Positions 7,312-16,348 of a stretch of DNA of 64,000 nt are shown in pieces. The position numbers were made by a program, and so were the translations under genes. A model generated the notes under the pieces. That model did no database searches and had not been told where the DNA came from. It saw only the letters and a program-made list of their open reading frames with translations. The stretch is taken from contig DASXVO010000002.1 in assembly GCA_036504215.1 (NCBI GenBank), positions 1 to 64,000 of the forward strand, given 5' to 3'. Origin of the DNA: Vicinamibacterales bacterium. Lineage in GTDB: Bacteria > Acidobacteriota > Vicinamibacteria > Vicinamibacterales > Fen-181. The first letter of the stretch is position 1. Every line of letters starts with the position of its first letter.

Positions 7312-9666
7312 CTAGGTTCCGTGGGCGTCCGGGAGCGCCACCCGCAGCACTTCCTCGATCGTGCGGGCGGGCACGAACCGCATGCCGTTCCGCACGCCCG
7401 GCGGGAGTTCCGCGAGGTCGGGTTCGTTGCGGTCGGGCAGGATGAACGTCGTGATGCCGTGACGCCTGGCTGCCAGCGCCTTCTCGCGGATGCCTCCCAC
7501 GGGAAGTACGAGGCCGCTCAACGTGATCTCGCCGGTCATGGCGACGTCCTGCTGCACTGCCTCGCTCCGCACCGCTGACAGGATCGCGGTCGCCATCGTG
7601 ACGCCGGCAGATGGTCCGTCCTTCGGGATGGCGCCGGCCGGCACGTGCACGTGCAGGTCGTGCTTCGTCATGAACTCCGGGTCGATGCCGAACGCGGCGG
7701 CGTTGGCCCGGATGTGGCTGACGGCGGCGCGAGCGGACTCCTGCATGACGTTTCCGAGCTGTCCGGTGAGAATCAGGTTCTCGTGGCCGCCGGGCACGAG
7801 CGTCGCTTCCACGAACAGGACGTCTCCGCCCGTTTCCGTCCAGGCCACACCGGTTGCCACGCCGGGACGCGACGTGCGGAACGCCACCTCTCCGTGGATG
7901 CGCGCGGGGCCGAGATATTCGGGAAGTTCACCGGCACCGACTCGAACCGGCAGGGGATCGGTTTCGCCTCGTGACCGGCTGCCTGCCACGCGTGCCGCCA
8001 CCTTCCGCGCGATGGTGCCGATCTGCCGTTCGAGGCTTCTGACGCCTGCCTCGCGCGTGTACTGCGAGATGACCGCGCTCAGCGTCGTATCGTCCAGATC
8101 CACCGCGTGGAGTGGCAGGCCGTGCTCGGAGATCTGGCGCGGAATCAGGTATTGCCGCGCGATGTGGATCTTCTCGTCTTCGGTGTAGCCGGAGAGCGAG
8201 ATGACCTCCATCCGGTCCAGCAGGGCAGGGTGGACGGGGCCGAGCTGGTTGGCCGTGGCGATGAAGAGCACCCGGGACAGGTCGAAGGGGATCTCGAGGT
8301 AGTGGTCGCGGAACGAGTTGTTCTGCGCGGGGTCGAGCACCTCGAGCAACGCGGCGGCCGGATCGCCCTGGAATCCAACGCCCATCTTGTCGATCTCGTC
8401 GAGCATGAACACCGGGTTTGCCGAGCCCGCCTGCTTGAGGGCCTGGATGACCCGCCCGGGCAACGCGCCGATGTACGTGCGCCGGTGGCCGCGGATCTCC
8501 GCCTCGTCGCGCACGCCGCCGAGCGAGACCCGCACGAACTTCCGGTTCATCGCCCGCGCGATCGACTGGCCGAGGGAGGTCTTGCCGACGCCCGGCGCCC
8601 CGACGAAGCAGAGGATCGGCCCCTTCATGTCGCCCTTGAGGCCGCGAACGGCGAGATACTCGACGATCCGTTCCTTGACCTTGTCGAGGTCGTAGTGGTC
8701 CTCGTCGAGGACCCGGCGGGCTTCGACCGGGTCGAGGCGGTCGGCCGTGGTAGCCGACCACGGGACCTCGAGGATCCAGTCGAGATAGGTCCGGATCATC
8801 TGGTACTCGGGCGAGGCGGGCGTCATCCGATCCAGCCGATCGACTTCGCGCGTGGCCACTGCGCCGACCTCGTCCGGCAGGTTCGCCTTCGCGATCCGTT
8901 CACGCAGGTCGGCCGACTCGACGCCCTCCTTCTCGCCGAGTTCCTCCTGGATGGCCTTCAACTGCTGCCGCAGGTAGTACTGGCGCTGTGCGTCGGTCAT
9001 CTCCTGCTGCGCCTGCGACTCGATCTTCCCCTTGAGCTCCAGCAGCGCGATCTCGCGGTTCAATGCGGCCGAGACGGCCTGCAGCTTCACGAGGAGGCGG
9101 TCCTCCGCGAGCAGTTCCTGCTTGTCCTCCGCCTTCATGTCGATCAGGCTGGCCAGGAGGTACGACAGACGCAGCGGATCGTCGATGCTCATCACGATGC
9201 CGCGCAGTTCCTGCGACAGCCCGGTCGCGAGATTCAGCGCCCGGTCGATCAGCTCGCGCAGGCTGCGGACGTACGCGTCGATCTCGATCGACTGTTCGAC
9301 GTCCTCCGGACGCGCGGTCAGCGTCGCGCTCATCGTCGTCTCGGTGCGCGTGACGACGGCCGTGGCCCGGGCGAGGCCCTCGATGATGACGTGAACGCCG
9401 CCGGGCGCCTTCGCCATCTGCCGGATGATGCCGACGGTGCCGACCGTGTGGACATCTCCCGGCTGGGGGTCGTCCACGTCGTTGCTCTGCAGCGAGAGGA
9501 ACAACATCCGGTCGGAGGCGAGCGCGCGGTTGATCGACTCGATCGACACGGGGCGATCCACTGCGAGCGGCTGGATCGTGAGCGGGAACAAGACCGTCCG
9601 GCGCAACGGCAGCACCGGGAGCTCGGCTGGAAACTGGGACGTCGACGTGGGGGTCAGGGTCGCCAT
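7312..9666 (-). CDS. lon: ATP-dependent protease La (Lon)
   Basis: A 784-residue cytoplasmic protease of normal LonA length. An N-terminal substrate-binding LAN domain ([14 protein letters not shown], about 15-210) and a helical linker precede the AAA+ module with Walker [10 protein letters not shown] and Walker [12 protein letters not shown]. The C-terminal serine protease domain has the catalytic Ser in KDGPSAGV (about residue 686) and Lys in [11 protein letters not shown]. It degrades misfolded and regulatory proteins. The ATG at 9666 has no Shine-Dalgarno site; GACAAT lies six bases upstream and may be a -10 element of a leaderless transcript. It lies 47 bases downstream of the rhomboid gene on the same strand. 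Confidence 0.95.
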   Translation of the reverse strand: MATLTPTSTSQFPAELPVLPLRRTVLFPLTIQPLAVDRPVSIESINRALASDRMLFLSLQSNDVDDPQPGDVHTVGTVGIIRQMAKAPGGVHVIIEGLARATAVVTRTETTMSATLTARPEDVEQSIEIDAYVRSLRELIDRALNLATGLSQELRGIVMSIDDPLRLSYLLASLIDMKAEDKQELLAEDRLLVKLQAVSAALNREIALLELKGKIESQAQQEMTDAQRQYYLRQQLKAIQEELGEKEGVESADLRERIAKANLPDEVGAVATREVDRLDRMTPASPEYQMIRTYLDWILEVPWSATTADRLDPVEARRVLDEDHYDLDKVKERIVEYLAVRGLKGDMKGPILCFVGAPGVGKTSLGQSIARAMNRKFVRVSLGGVRDEAEIRGHRRTYIGALPGRVIQALKQAGSANPVFMLDEIDKMGVGFQGDPAAALLEVLDPAQNNSFRDHYLEIPFDLSRVLFIATANQLGPVHPALLDRMEVISLSGYTEDEKIHIARQYLIPRQISEHGLPLHAVDLDDTTLSAVISQYTREAGVRSLERQIGTIARKVAARVAGSRSRGETDPLPVRVGAGELPEYLGPARIHGEVAFRTSRPGVATGVAWTETGGDVLFVEATLVPGGHENLILTGQLGNVMQESARAAVSHIRANAAAFGIDPEFMTKHDLHVHVPAGAIPKDGPSAGVTMATAILSAVRSEAVQQDVAMTGEITLSGLVLPVGGIREKALAARRHGITTFILPDRNEPDLAELPPGVRNGMRFVPARTIEEVLRVALPDAHGT

Positions 9667-9713
9667 GCACTCATTGTCGCACAGTCGTTCGGGCCCCATT
9701 CCGTGGCGGTTCG

Positions 9714-10379
9714 CTACTCGTGCCACCACTCGACGCGCTGGCGCTCCGGCCTCCTCAACACGAACACGCCACCCAGTCCCGCCACGAACCCTGCGATGTG
9801 GGCCCAGAAGGCGATGCCGCCCTGGGTGCCGGTGGTGTGGGCGATCGATCCGACGCCTCCGAACAACTGCATCAGGAACCAGAACCCGAGGAAGAACAGC
9901 GCCGGGATTTCCACGATCTCGACGAAGATGAACAGCGGGATCAGCGTGAGGACTCGCGACTGCGGGTACAGCACGAAGTACGCGCCCATGACCCCGGCAA
10001 TCGCGCCGCTCGCACCGATGGTCGGCACGTAGGAGTCGGGGCTGAACAGCGTTTGCGCGAACCCCGCGACGGCGCCGCACAGCAGGTAGAACACCAGATA
10101 GCGGCCGTGACCGAGCCGGTCCTCGACGTTGTCCCCGAAGATCCACAGGTACCACATGTTGCCCAGCACGTGGAGCCAGCCGCCGTGCAGGAACATCGAC
10201 GTCATGAGGGTCACCCAACTGAACGCCGCCGGAACAATGCCGAAGTCACGCAGGAATTGCTGGCGCTCGGTGCCGGGAAGCCACAGCTCGAAGACGAACG
10301 CGGCCGCGTTGACCACGATGATTGCAACCGTGACGACCGGCGTCGTGCGCGAGGGAATGACGTCCCGAAGGGGGATCAT
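9714..10379 (-). CDS. Rhomboid family intramembrane serine protease
   Basis: A 221-residue inner-membrane protein with six or seven hydrophobic segments. The catalytic dyad is visible: Ser124 in GASGAIAGVMG and His194 in AHIAGFVAG. The loop-1 WR-like region and the membrane Asn are represented by LHGGWLHVLGNMWYLW. It cleaves within or near membrane helices; the substrates are unknown. The frame is open upstream to 10415, but ATG 10379 is chosen because the family begins MIPLRD and because TATACT lies six bases upstream, suggesting a leaderless transcript. It is immediately upstream of lon, so both are proteolysis genes possibly read from the same region. Confidence 0.9.
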   Translation of the reverse strand: MIPLRDVIPSRTTPVVTVAIIVVNAAAFVFELWLPGTERQQFLRDFGIVPAAFSWVTLMTSMFLHGGWLHVLGNMWYLWIFGDNVEDRLGHGRYLVFYLLCGAVAGFAQTLFSPDSYVPTIGASGAIAGVMGAYFVLYPQSRVLTLIPLFIFVEIVEIPALFFLGFWFLMQLFGGVGSIAHTTGTQGGIAFWAHIAGFVAGLGGVFVLRRPERQRVEWWHE

Positions 10380-10385
10380 GCAGAG

Positions 10386-10391
10386 AGTATA
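10386..10391 (-). promoter_or_regulatory. -10 element for the rhomboid gene (leaderless)
   Basis: On the minus strand TATACT is followed by six bases (CTCTGC) and then the ATG at 10379. Transcription starting at the usual distance would begin at the start codon. No Shine-Dalgarno sequence is present. The -35 region is weak. Confidence 0.45.
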
Positions 10392-10431
10392 AGAGAACCC
10401 CCTCGACTTCGCCATTTCCGGCCCGTCCGTC

Positions 10432-10437
10432 TATAAT
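10432..10437 (+). promoter_or_regulatory. Consensus -10 element for the metal-uptake locus (near-leaderless)
   Basis: A perfect TATAAT ends eight bases before the ATG at 10446. It is divergent from the rhomboid -10 in a 66-base intergenic region, so both transcripts would be leaderless or nearly so. The -35 region, around TTCGCC at 10408, is poor. Confidence 0.5.
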
Positions 10438-10445
10438 CGAACTAC

Positions 10446-10739
10446 ATGCGACAACCGGGCAGCCCCCCGCTGCGGGTCTTCGCGGCGTTGGCCTTCGTTC
10501 TCTATCTGTTCGTGCTGCTGGGCGTCCCGGCCCTCCTGCATCCACTCGCCTGCGCGAACCATCCCCTCCCACACTGCGTGGCTTGCGGAACTGCGAACTC
10601 GGCACTGAGAGTCGATGAGCTGACGCCTCCCACGCCGTCCCTTGGCGCGGACGCCGGTATGGTCGCGGCCGCTCCCGTCGACGCGTGGTCCGCACCGGTC
10701 GCCGGTGCCTCGGTGGAGCGCGGACCGCCGGCTGCGTAG
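10446..10739 (+). CDS. Small membrane or secreted Cys/His protein upstream of metal-uptake genes
   Basis: A 97-residue protein of no family I recognise. Residues about 9-30 are one strong hydrophobic segment (signal anchor or signal peptide). It is followed by HPLACANHPLPHCVACG, which packs three His and three Cys into 17 residues and looks able to bind metal. The C-terminal half is Pro/Ala-rich and low complexity. It starts just after a perfect TATAAT and ends 65 bases before an outer-membrane protein gene and a ZnuA-like gene, so a role in periplasmic metal handling is a reasonable inference but unproven. Confidence 0.55.
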   Translation: MRQPGSPPLRVFAALAFVLYLFVLLGVPALLHPLACANHPLPHCVACGTANSALRVDELTPPTPSLGADAGMVAAAPVDAWSAPVAGASVERGPPAA

Positions 10740-10804
10740 CCGTCGTGCGATCGGTTCGGCATTCACCATCTTGGGTGTCCCAATCGCTCGAGGAGAAGCG
10801 GGCC

Positions 10805-12184
10805 ATGTGGTTGAGAGTGCGCTGTTTCCCTGTTCTCGTTGTCGTCTCGATTGGTGTGGCTGTGCCTGCCGCGAGGGCGCAATCGGTGCCTGCAGCCGCC
10901 GGAGCCACGTCGGCCCAGGCAGACCAGGCGGCGGCGCAGGCGCTGCGGGCCGAGGTCGAGCGTCTGCGCCAGGAATTCGAGACCGTACGTCGCCAGTATG
11001 GCGACCGGCTGGCAGCGCTCGAGTCGCGACTGACGGCCCTCGAAGGCACCCGGCCGCAATCCGCGCCGCCGCCTGCCGGCGAACCGGTCCAACCCGCGGC
11101 GCCTCCTGTGTCCGTGCCGGCCGGTGGAGCCCCGACAACCGTCGACGTGCCCAGCGGCGCTGCCGGAGCGGGCGGCCCTGAAGGCAGCCTGCCCGTCTAC
11201 GGCAACGCCTCCGCGCTGTCCAAGGTGTTCAACCCGGACATCGCCGTGATTGGCGACTTCCTCGGTGCGGTCGGCCGGAACACCCAGGCGCCCGGTCCGG
11301 CACTGGAGATGCACGAGACCGAGCTCTCCCTCCAGGCCGTGGTCGATCCCTATGCGCGGGCGGACTTCTTCCTCACCGTCGGACAGGACGGCTCGCTCGG
11401 CGTCGAGGAAGGATTCCTGACCCTCACCAGCCTGCCGGGCGGCCTGCTGACGAAGGTTGGCAAGCTGCACAGCGCGTTCGGCAAGGTGAACACGATGCAC
11501 AACCACATCCTGCCGTGGACCGACCGCCCCTTGATGACGGAGAACCTGGTCGGCGGCGAGGACGGGATCTCCGACGCTGGCATCTCGGTGTCGCGCCTGA
11601 TTCCGAACAAGTGGCTGTTCCTCGAGGCGACGGGCGAGGTCTATCGTGGCCAGTCTGCGGTGTTCCACGCGCCGGGCCGCGGCGATCTCTCCTACGTCGG
11701 CCACGTGCGGGGATACCAGGACGTGACAGAGGGGACGAACCTCGATTTTGGTGCGTCGGTCGCGTACGGTCACAACGGTGCGGGCGCCGACACGACGACG
11801 CGTCTGGTCGGCATCGACGCCACGTTCCGCTACCGGCCGCTACGGCGCGCGATCTACAAGCGGTTCCTCGCGCGTACCGAGATGGTCTGGAGCCGCCGGA
11901 GCGAACTGTCCGGTCGGCCCCAGTCCTTCGGCACCTACGTCTCGGGCGAATACCAGTTCGCGCGGCGCTGGTTCGCGGGTGCGCGCCTGGACTACTCGGA
12001 TCGCGCGACCGATTCCCGGCTCACCGACAAGGGCGGATCGCTGCTGCTGACCTACTGGCCGAGTGAGTTCAGCCAGGTGCGTGGCCAGTTCCGGCGCACG
12101 CAGTATGCAGAGGGCTACACGGCCAACGAGTTCCTGTTTCAGTTCCTGTTCTCGATTGGTGCGCACGGGGCGCACCCGTTCTAG
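10805..12184 (+). CDS. Outer-membrane beta-barrel protein with N-terminal coiled coil, metal-locus associated
   Basis: 459 residues. A signal peptide (about 1-23, ending AARA|Q) is followed by a coiled-coil segment (about 40-80, ALRAEVERLRQEFETVRR), a Pro/Ala linker, and a C-terminal region from about 140 with the alternating polar/hydrophobic and aromatic pattern of a beta barrel. Phrases such as KVGKLHSAFGKVNTMH and NHILPWTDRPLM are typical of acidobacterial and proteobacterial proteins encoded beside zinc/manganese ABC genes. AGGAG lies nine bases before the ATG. It probably lets a metal or its chelate through the outer membrane; that is inference from context. Confidence 0.65.
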   Translation: MWLRVRCFPVLVVVSIGVAVPAARAQSVPAAAGATSAQADQAAAQALRAEVERLRQEFETVRRQYGDRLAALESRLTALEGTRPQSAPPPAGEPVQPAAPPVSVPAGGAPTTVDVPSGAAGAGGPEGSLPVYGNASALSKVFNPDIAVIGDFLGAVGRNTQAPGPALEMHETELSLQAVVDPYARADFFLTVGQDGSLGVEEGFLTLTSLPGGLLTKVGKLHSAFGKVNTMHNHILPWTDRPLMTENLVGGEDGISDAGISVSRLIPNKWLFLEATGEVYRGQSAVFHAPGRGDLSYVGHVRGYQDVTEGTNLDFGASVAYGHNGAGADTTTRLVGIDATFRYRPLRRAIYKRFLARTEMVWSRRSELSGRPQSFGTYVSGEYQFARRWFAGARLDYSDRATDSRLTDKGGSLLLTYWPSEFSQVRGQFRRTQYAEGYTANEFLFQFLFSIGAHGAHPF

Positions 12185-12193
12185 ATGGACGTG

Positions 12194-12234
12194 CGGGCAC
12201 GGCCTGCATCGCCGAAGCCGTTCGGCGCAGGCGT
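12194..12234 (-). repeat. 41-bp palindromic repeat, copy A
   Basis: This 41-base stretch between the outer-membrane protein and znuA is 37/41 identical to the reverse complement of 14076-14116. Internally, CGCCGAA and TTCGGCG form a 7-bp stem around GCCG, with outer arms GCCTG/CAGGC, so it resembles a REP-type hairpin. Confidence 0.7.
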
Positions 12235-12265
12235 CGGGTCCGCTGCTACTGAGGGAAGTGACTCT

Positions 12266-13195
12266 ATGAGGAGATTCACCGGACTTGCGTCGCTCGCGCT
12301 GCTGGTCACGGCGCTCTCTGTCTCCACCGCGCAGGCGAAGATCATCGTCGTCGCGACGACCGAGGACCTGGCGTCGATCGCCCGCGAGATCGGCGGCGAC
12401 CGCATCGACATCGAGAGCCTGGCCCGCGGCTACCAGGACCCGCACTTTGTCGAGGCGAAACCCAGCTTCATCCTGAAGCTCAACAAGGCCGATCTCCTGA
12501 TCGTCATCGGCCGGGAACTGGAGATTGGCTGGCTGCCTCCGCTCATCACGCAGAGCCGCAATCCAAAGATCCAGCCGGGCGCGGACGGCCACCTCGACGC
12601 CTCGCTGACCGTGAAGATTCTCGAGCTGCCCACCGGACAGATCACGCGTGCGATGGGCGACGTCCATCCGCAGGGTAACCCGCACTATTGGCTCGACCCG
12701 GGCAACGGACGCCGGATCGCGCAGGCGATTCAGCAGAAGCTGTCGGCGAGGAGCCCGGCCGATGCGGCCTACTTTGCGCAGCGGTACGCCGACTTCGACC
12801 GCCGCCTCGCGGAGGCCGAGAAGAGCTGGACCGTCGAGATGGCGCCGTACAAGGGGCTGAAGATTGTCACCTACCATCGGTCGTGGCCGAACTTCGCCGA
12901 TCGCTTCGGCCTCGACGTCATCGGCTACGTCGAGCCGCGTCCGGGCATTCCGCCCTCGCCGAGCCACACCCTTGAACTGATCCAGGAGATGAAGCGTCAG
13001 AACGTGAAGGTGATGCTGGTGGAGCCGTATTTCGACCTGAAGACGCCGAACGCCATCGCCCGCGATACCGGGGCGAAGGTCGTGGTGATGGCGCCGTCGG
13101 TGGGAGGCGAGAAGGAGATCGCGGACTACATCAAGCTCTTCGACTACGATATCAATCTGCTGGTGACGGCGATCAAACAGACCGGCGCGAAATAG
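12266..13195 (+). CDS. znuA: Metal ABC transporter substrate-binding protein (ZnuA/TroA family)
   Basis: A 309-residue periplasmic protein with a signal peptide (about 1-22, ending AQA|K). Metal-ligand candidates follow the cluster A-I pattern: His in YQDPHFVEAKPS, His in GNPHYWLDP, His in VTYHRSWPNFADRFGL and an acidic residue in VMLVEPYFD. It delivers zinc or manganese to the permease; it lacks the long His-rich loop of many zinc-specific ZnuA proteins, so specificity is open. The ATG at 12266 follows GAGGGAAG at a suitable distance; the open frame upstream only exists because a palindromic repeat is translatable. Confidence 0.85.
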   Translation: MRRFTGLASLALLVTALSVSTAQAKIIVVATTEDLASIAREIGGDRIDIESLARGYQDPHFVEAKPSFILKLNKADLLIVIGRELEIGWLPPLITQSRNPKIQPGADGHLDASLTVKILELPTGQITRAMGDVHPQGNPHYWLDPGNGRRIAQAIQQKLSARSPADAAYFAQRYADFDRRLAEAEKSWTVEMAPYKGLKIVTYHRSWPNFADRFGLDVIGYVEPRPGIPPSPSHTLELIQEMKRQNVKVMLVEPYFDLKTPNAIARDTGAKVVVMAPSVGGEKEIADYIKLFDYDINLLVTAIKQTGAK

Positions 13196-13202
13196 GTAGA
13201 CG

Positions 13203-14120
13203 ATGGACCTGACGATTCTCCAGTTCCTGGCGGCTCCGTTCGTCGCGAGCCTGATCCTCACGGGGATCCACGCGTACCTCGGCGTGCACGTCGTCGAGCG
13301 CGGCGTGATCTTCGTGGATCTGTCGCTGGCGCAGATTGCCGCGTTGGGGGCGACGATCGCCCTGCTGATGCCCGCGAGCGGCAGTGACCCGCACTCGCCG
13401 TTCGTCTACTGGGTCAGCCTGGGATTCACCTTCATCGGCGCGGCGGTCTTTTCGACGATTCGTGGACACCGCGCCCGCATTCCGCAGGAAGCGATCATCG
13501 GCATCTGCTACGCCGTGGCGTCGGCGGCGGCGATTCTGGCGATGAGCAAGGCGACCTCGGAAAGCGAGCACCTGAAGGACATGCTCGTCGGCAACATCCT
13601 GGCGGTGTCGTGGGGAGAGGTGGCGAAGACGGCGCTCCTGTACGGAGCTGTCGGCCTGTTCCACTTCGTCTTCCGCCGGAAGTTCCTGGCCATCTCGATG
13701 AACCACGGTCAGAAGGCGATCGCGGGCATGTCGGTGCGGTTCTGGGACTTCCTCTTCTACGCGTCCTTCGGCTTCGTCGTGACGTCTTCCGTTTCGATTG
13801 CAGGCGTTCTGCTCGTCTTCTGCTATCTTATCGTGCCATCGGTTGCCGCCATGCTCTTCGCGGAGCGCATCGGCCGGCGCCTGGCTATCGGGTGGACGAT
13901 GGGGACCGTCGTCTCGGCGGTTGGCGTGTACCTGTCGCTCAAGCTCGACCTGCCGACCGGCGCGACCATCGTGTGCACGTTCGGCCTGGTTCTGATACTG
14001 ATGGCCATCGTGCGGCTGTTCGTGCGGCCGCGGACAGGCGGCGACCCGCCACGGCCAGTCGTGGCCGCGGGCCTCACGCCTTCGCCGAACGGCCTCGGCG
14101 ATACTGGCCGTGCCCGTTAG
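13203..14120 (+). CDS. znuB: Metal ABC transporter permease (ZnuB family)
   Basis: A 305-residue inner-membrane permease with about eight hydrophobic segments. Family hallmarks include GVHVVERGVIFVDLSLAQ near the N terminus and SIAGVLLVFCYLIVPSVAA. It starts seven bases after znuA and moves zinc or manganese across the inner membrane. Its last 14 residues (TPSPNGLGDTGRAR) are encoded by copy B of the palindromic repeat, so the natural C terminus has been replaced or extended by repeat DNA. No ATP-binding subunit gene is adjacent; either a znuC lies elsewhere or the ATPase is shared. Confidence 0.85.
   Translation: MDLTILQFLAAPFVASLILTGIHAYLGVHVVERGVIFVDLSLAQIAALGATIALLMPASGSDPHSPFVYWVSLGFTFIGAAVFSTIRGHRARIPQEAIIGICYAVASAAAILAMSKATSESEHLKDMLVGNILAVSWGEVAKTALLYGAVGLFHFVFRRKFLAISMNHGQKAIAGMSVRFWDFLFYASFGFVVTSSVSIAGVLLVFCYLIVPSVAAMLFAERIGRRLAIGWTMGTVVSAVGVYLSLKLDLPTGATIVCTFGLVLILMAIVRLFVRPRTGGDPPRPVVAAGLTPSPNGLGDTGRAR
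14076..14116 (+). repeat. 41-bp palindromic repeat, copy B, coding for the ZnuB C terminus
   Basis: It is inverted relative to copy A (12194-12234), with four mismatches in 41. It lies inside the znuB reading frame and reaches four bases from its stop codon. The two copies bracket znuA-znuB almost exactly. Confidence 0.7.
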
Positions 14121-14162
14121 AAGTGGTCGCGAGCCGACGTGCCCGCTGGATGTGGCGAACCA

Positions 14163-14438
14163 ATGATCTGTAAGCACTGCGGAACCGAAATCGCAGACAA
14201 GGCGCTCGTATGCTACCGCTGTGGACACGCCACGTCCGAGCCGACGGTTCGGCAAGGGCAGGCGGCGCCCCCGCGCGGCCGCGGCGTCATTGTGATCGCG
14301 GCCCTGCTGGTCCTCATGCTCTCGGCGCTGTTCATGTCGCAAGCGGCGGCAGGACAGGCTCCGCGGAGCGTATCGTGGGTCGTGGCAGGGCTGGCCGTCA
14401 TCGTGCTCGTGTGGCGGCTCGCGACGAGAAGGCGGTAG
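14163..14438 (+). CDS. Zinc-ribbon membrane protein
   Basis: A 91-residue protein. The N terminus is a four-Cys zinc ribbon, CKHCGTEIADKALVCYRCG, followed by a short Gln/Pro linker and two hydrophobic segments (about 42-60 and 66-82) ending in basic residues. Such proteins are common and uncharacterised. The ATG at 14163 is chosen because the conserved ribbon begins there; a GTG at 14139 would add eight residues. It ends 16 bases before the FHA-phosphatase gene and may be cotranscribed with it. Confidence 0.65.
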   Translation: MICKHCGTEIADKALVCYRCGHATSEPTVRQGQAAPPRGRGVIVIAALLVLMLSALFMSQAAAGQAPRSVSWVVAGLAVIVLVWRLATRRR

Positions 14439-14453
14439 CACCTGGAGACTGCC

Positions 14454-16085
14454 ATGTCTGATGCTCGGCTCGAGATCAATGACGAAGCCGGACGGCGGAC
14501 CGTGCCGATCGAGAAGGACGCCTTCACGATCGGCCGGCGTACGGGCAACGACCTTCGTTTGGTTGGAGCCGACATCTCGCGGGAACATGCCGAGATTGCG
14601 CGTGGCGGTGATGGCTACCTCATTCGGGACCGGCAGTCGCGCTTCGGAACGTTCGTCAACAACGAGCAGGTGGCCGAGCGGGCGCTGATGCACGGCGATT
14701 TGATCCGCCTCGGGCAGAGCGGCGGCGTCGAGATGGTGTTCCTGTCCGAAGCCATGGCGCAGACCATGGTTCTGGAGGCCTCGGCCGAACGCACCGCGAC
14801 CTCGGCTGGAGGTGAACTGCGCCAGGTGGCCACGCTGCTCGAGGGGCTGCGCGCACTCGGATCGGCCCGCGTCCTCGACGAGGTGCTCGCGCTCGTCATC
14901 GACTCGGCCATCGATCTGAGCGGAGCCGAGCGCGGGTTCATCATGCTGGCCGATGCGCAGGGAAGCCTCGAGTTCAAGCTCGCCCGCGCGCGCGGCCACA
15001 TCACGCTCTCCGGCGGGACGTTCGAAACCAGCCGCAAGATCCCGGAAGAGGTCTTCACGACCGGGTCCGTGCGCATGATGGCCGACCTCCTCGACGGCGA
15101 CCTCCCGGCCGTCCACACCGGCACGATCGCACTGGGGATCCGTCACGTGTTCTGCATGCCGCTGCGGTTGGTCCGCTACGTCGACCAAGCCGATGCGTCG
15201 GCGGAGGAGAAGCGGATCGGCGTGCTGTATCTCGACAGCCGCGAACGGGGAACGCTGGCTTCGATGGCCGTGCGCGGCGCGCTGGAGACGCTCGCGACCG
15301 AGGCCGCGGTCGCGATTGAGAACGCGCGGCTCTATCGGGAGGCGATGGAGAAGGCGCGGATGGAGCACGAGCTGCGCATCGCGGCCGAGATCCAGCAAGC
15401 CCTGCTTCCGCCGCCCTGCTGGTCGGCCGCACACTTCGCGGCCGTCGGGCGCACGGTGCCTTGCCGGGCCATCGGCGGCGACTTCTTCGAGTATCTGACG
15501 CTCGCGGACGGGTCGTCGGGCTTCGTCGTGGCGGACGTCTCCGGCAAGGGCGCGCCTGCGGCGCTGCTCACGGCGGTCATCCAGGGCGTGCTCGTCACGC
15601 AGACGTCGTACGGGGGCGGTCCCGCGGCCGCGCTGGCGCGGGTCAACGAGGTGCTCATCCGTCGCGCGATCGGTTCTCGCTTCGTCACGATGTTCTATGC
15701 CGCGCTGACGAGCGATGGCCGGTTGACCTGCTGCAATGCCGGGCACAACCCGCCCTTTCTGATCAGCGGCTCGTCGGTGCGCCGGTTGTCGGTCGGGGGG
15801 CTCATCTGCGGCCTGTTCGAGCACGCGACGTACGAAGAGGAGACGGTGACGCTCGCGCCGGGCGATTGCCTCGTGATATTCAGCGACGGAATTTCCGAGG
15901 CGTTGAACGCGGCCGGCGAGGAGTTCGGCGACGATCGCATCCTGGCGTGCCTGACCCGCGGCGCGGGGCGCGGCGCGGCGGAGATGCTCGACGACCTCGT
16001 CGCCACGGTCAAGGCGTTCGCGGCGGGTACGATGCAAAATGACGACATGACCGCCGTCGTCGTTCGGTACGGAGCGACCGGATGA
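14454..16085 (+). CDS. FHA-GAF-SpoIIE (PP2C-type) serine/threonine phosphatase
   Basis: 543 residues, three domains. Residues 1-95 are an FHA phosphothreonine-binding domain (FTIGRRTGNDLRL, ISREHAEI, GTFVNN). Residues about 125-285 are a GAF domain. Residues about 300-540 are an RsbU/SpoIIE-type PP2C phosphatase, with AAEIQQALLPP at its entrance and metal-binding acidic motifs in IGGDFFEY, VVADVSGKGAPAA, FSDGISEA and NDDMTAVVVR. It probably dephosphorylates an anti-sigma antagonist or other phosphoprotein in a signalling cascade. GGAG lies seven bases before the ATG. Its stop overlaps the next start as ATGA, so the small membrane protein downstream is translationally coupled. Confidence 0.85.
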   Translation: MSDARLEINDEAGRRTVPIEKDAFTIGRRTGNDLRLVGADISREHAEIARGGDGYLIRDRQSRFGTFVNNEQVAERALMHGDLIRLGQSGGVEMVFLSEAMAQTMVLEASAERTATSAGGELRQVATLLEGLRALGSARVLDEVLALVIDSAIDLSGAERGFIMLADAQGSLEFKLARARGHITLSGGTFETSRKIPEEVFTTGSVRMMADLLDGDLPAVHTGTIALGIRHVFCMPLRLVRYVDQADASAEEKRIGVLYLDSRERGTLASMAVRGALETLATEAAVAIENARLYREAMEKARMEHELRIAAEIQQALLPPPCWSAAHFAAVGRTVPCRAIGGDFFEYLTLADGSSGFVVADVSGKGAPAALLTAVIQGVLVTQTSYGGGPAAALARVNEVLIRRAIGSRFVTMFYAALTSDGRLTCCNAGHNPPFLISGSSVRRLSVGGLICGLFEHATYEEETVTLAPGDCLVIFSDGISEALNAAGEEFGDDRILACLTRGAGRGAAEMLDDLVATVKAFAAGTMQNDDMTAVVVRYGATG

Positions 16086-16348
16086 GGGCGGTGGCCGTCG
16101 CCGCCTGGCTCGTCGGCGGACTCGTCATCTGGAACGGCGTGTTCGACCGGCACATCGAAATCGGTGCCCGCGCGTACCTGGACCAGCAGCAGGCCTACGT
16201 CGAGGGGCGGGGGCCGCGCGCGAATATCGACCGGGTGATGGACGAAGCAAGGGCATCGGGCCTGCGGTCGGCCACCGGCTGGGCGCTCGCAGAGCTGATT
16301 CCCGGCGGCCTGGTGCTCGCGTGGGCCTGCCGGCGCCGGCGCGCCTAG
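16082..16348 (+). CDS. Small membrane protein coupled to the FHA phosphatase
   Basis: An 88-residue protein with a hydrophobic N-terminal segment (about 4-20), a central charged region and a C-terminal hydrophobic segment (about 66-82) ending RRRRA. I do not recognise a family. The ATGA overlap with the upstream phosphatase gene supports its being real. Its stop overlaps the stop of the convergent M28 peptidase gene by four bases (16345-16348). Confidence 0.6.
   Translation: MRAVAVAAWLVGGLVIWNGVFDRHIEIGARAYLDQQQAYVEGRGPRANIDRVMDEARASGLRSATGWALAELIPGGLVLAWACRRRRA

Noticed and set aside
8107-10032. 641-residue open frame antisense to lon and rhomboid
   Set aside because: Composition is that of a reverse-strand shadow and it crosses two real genes.
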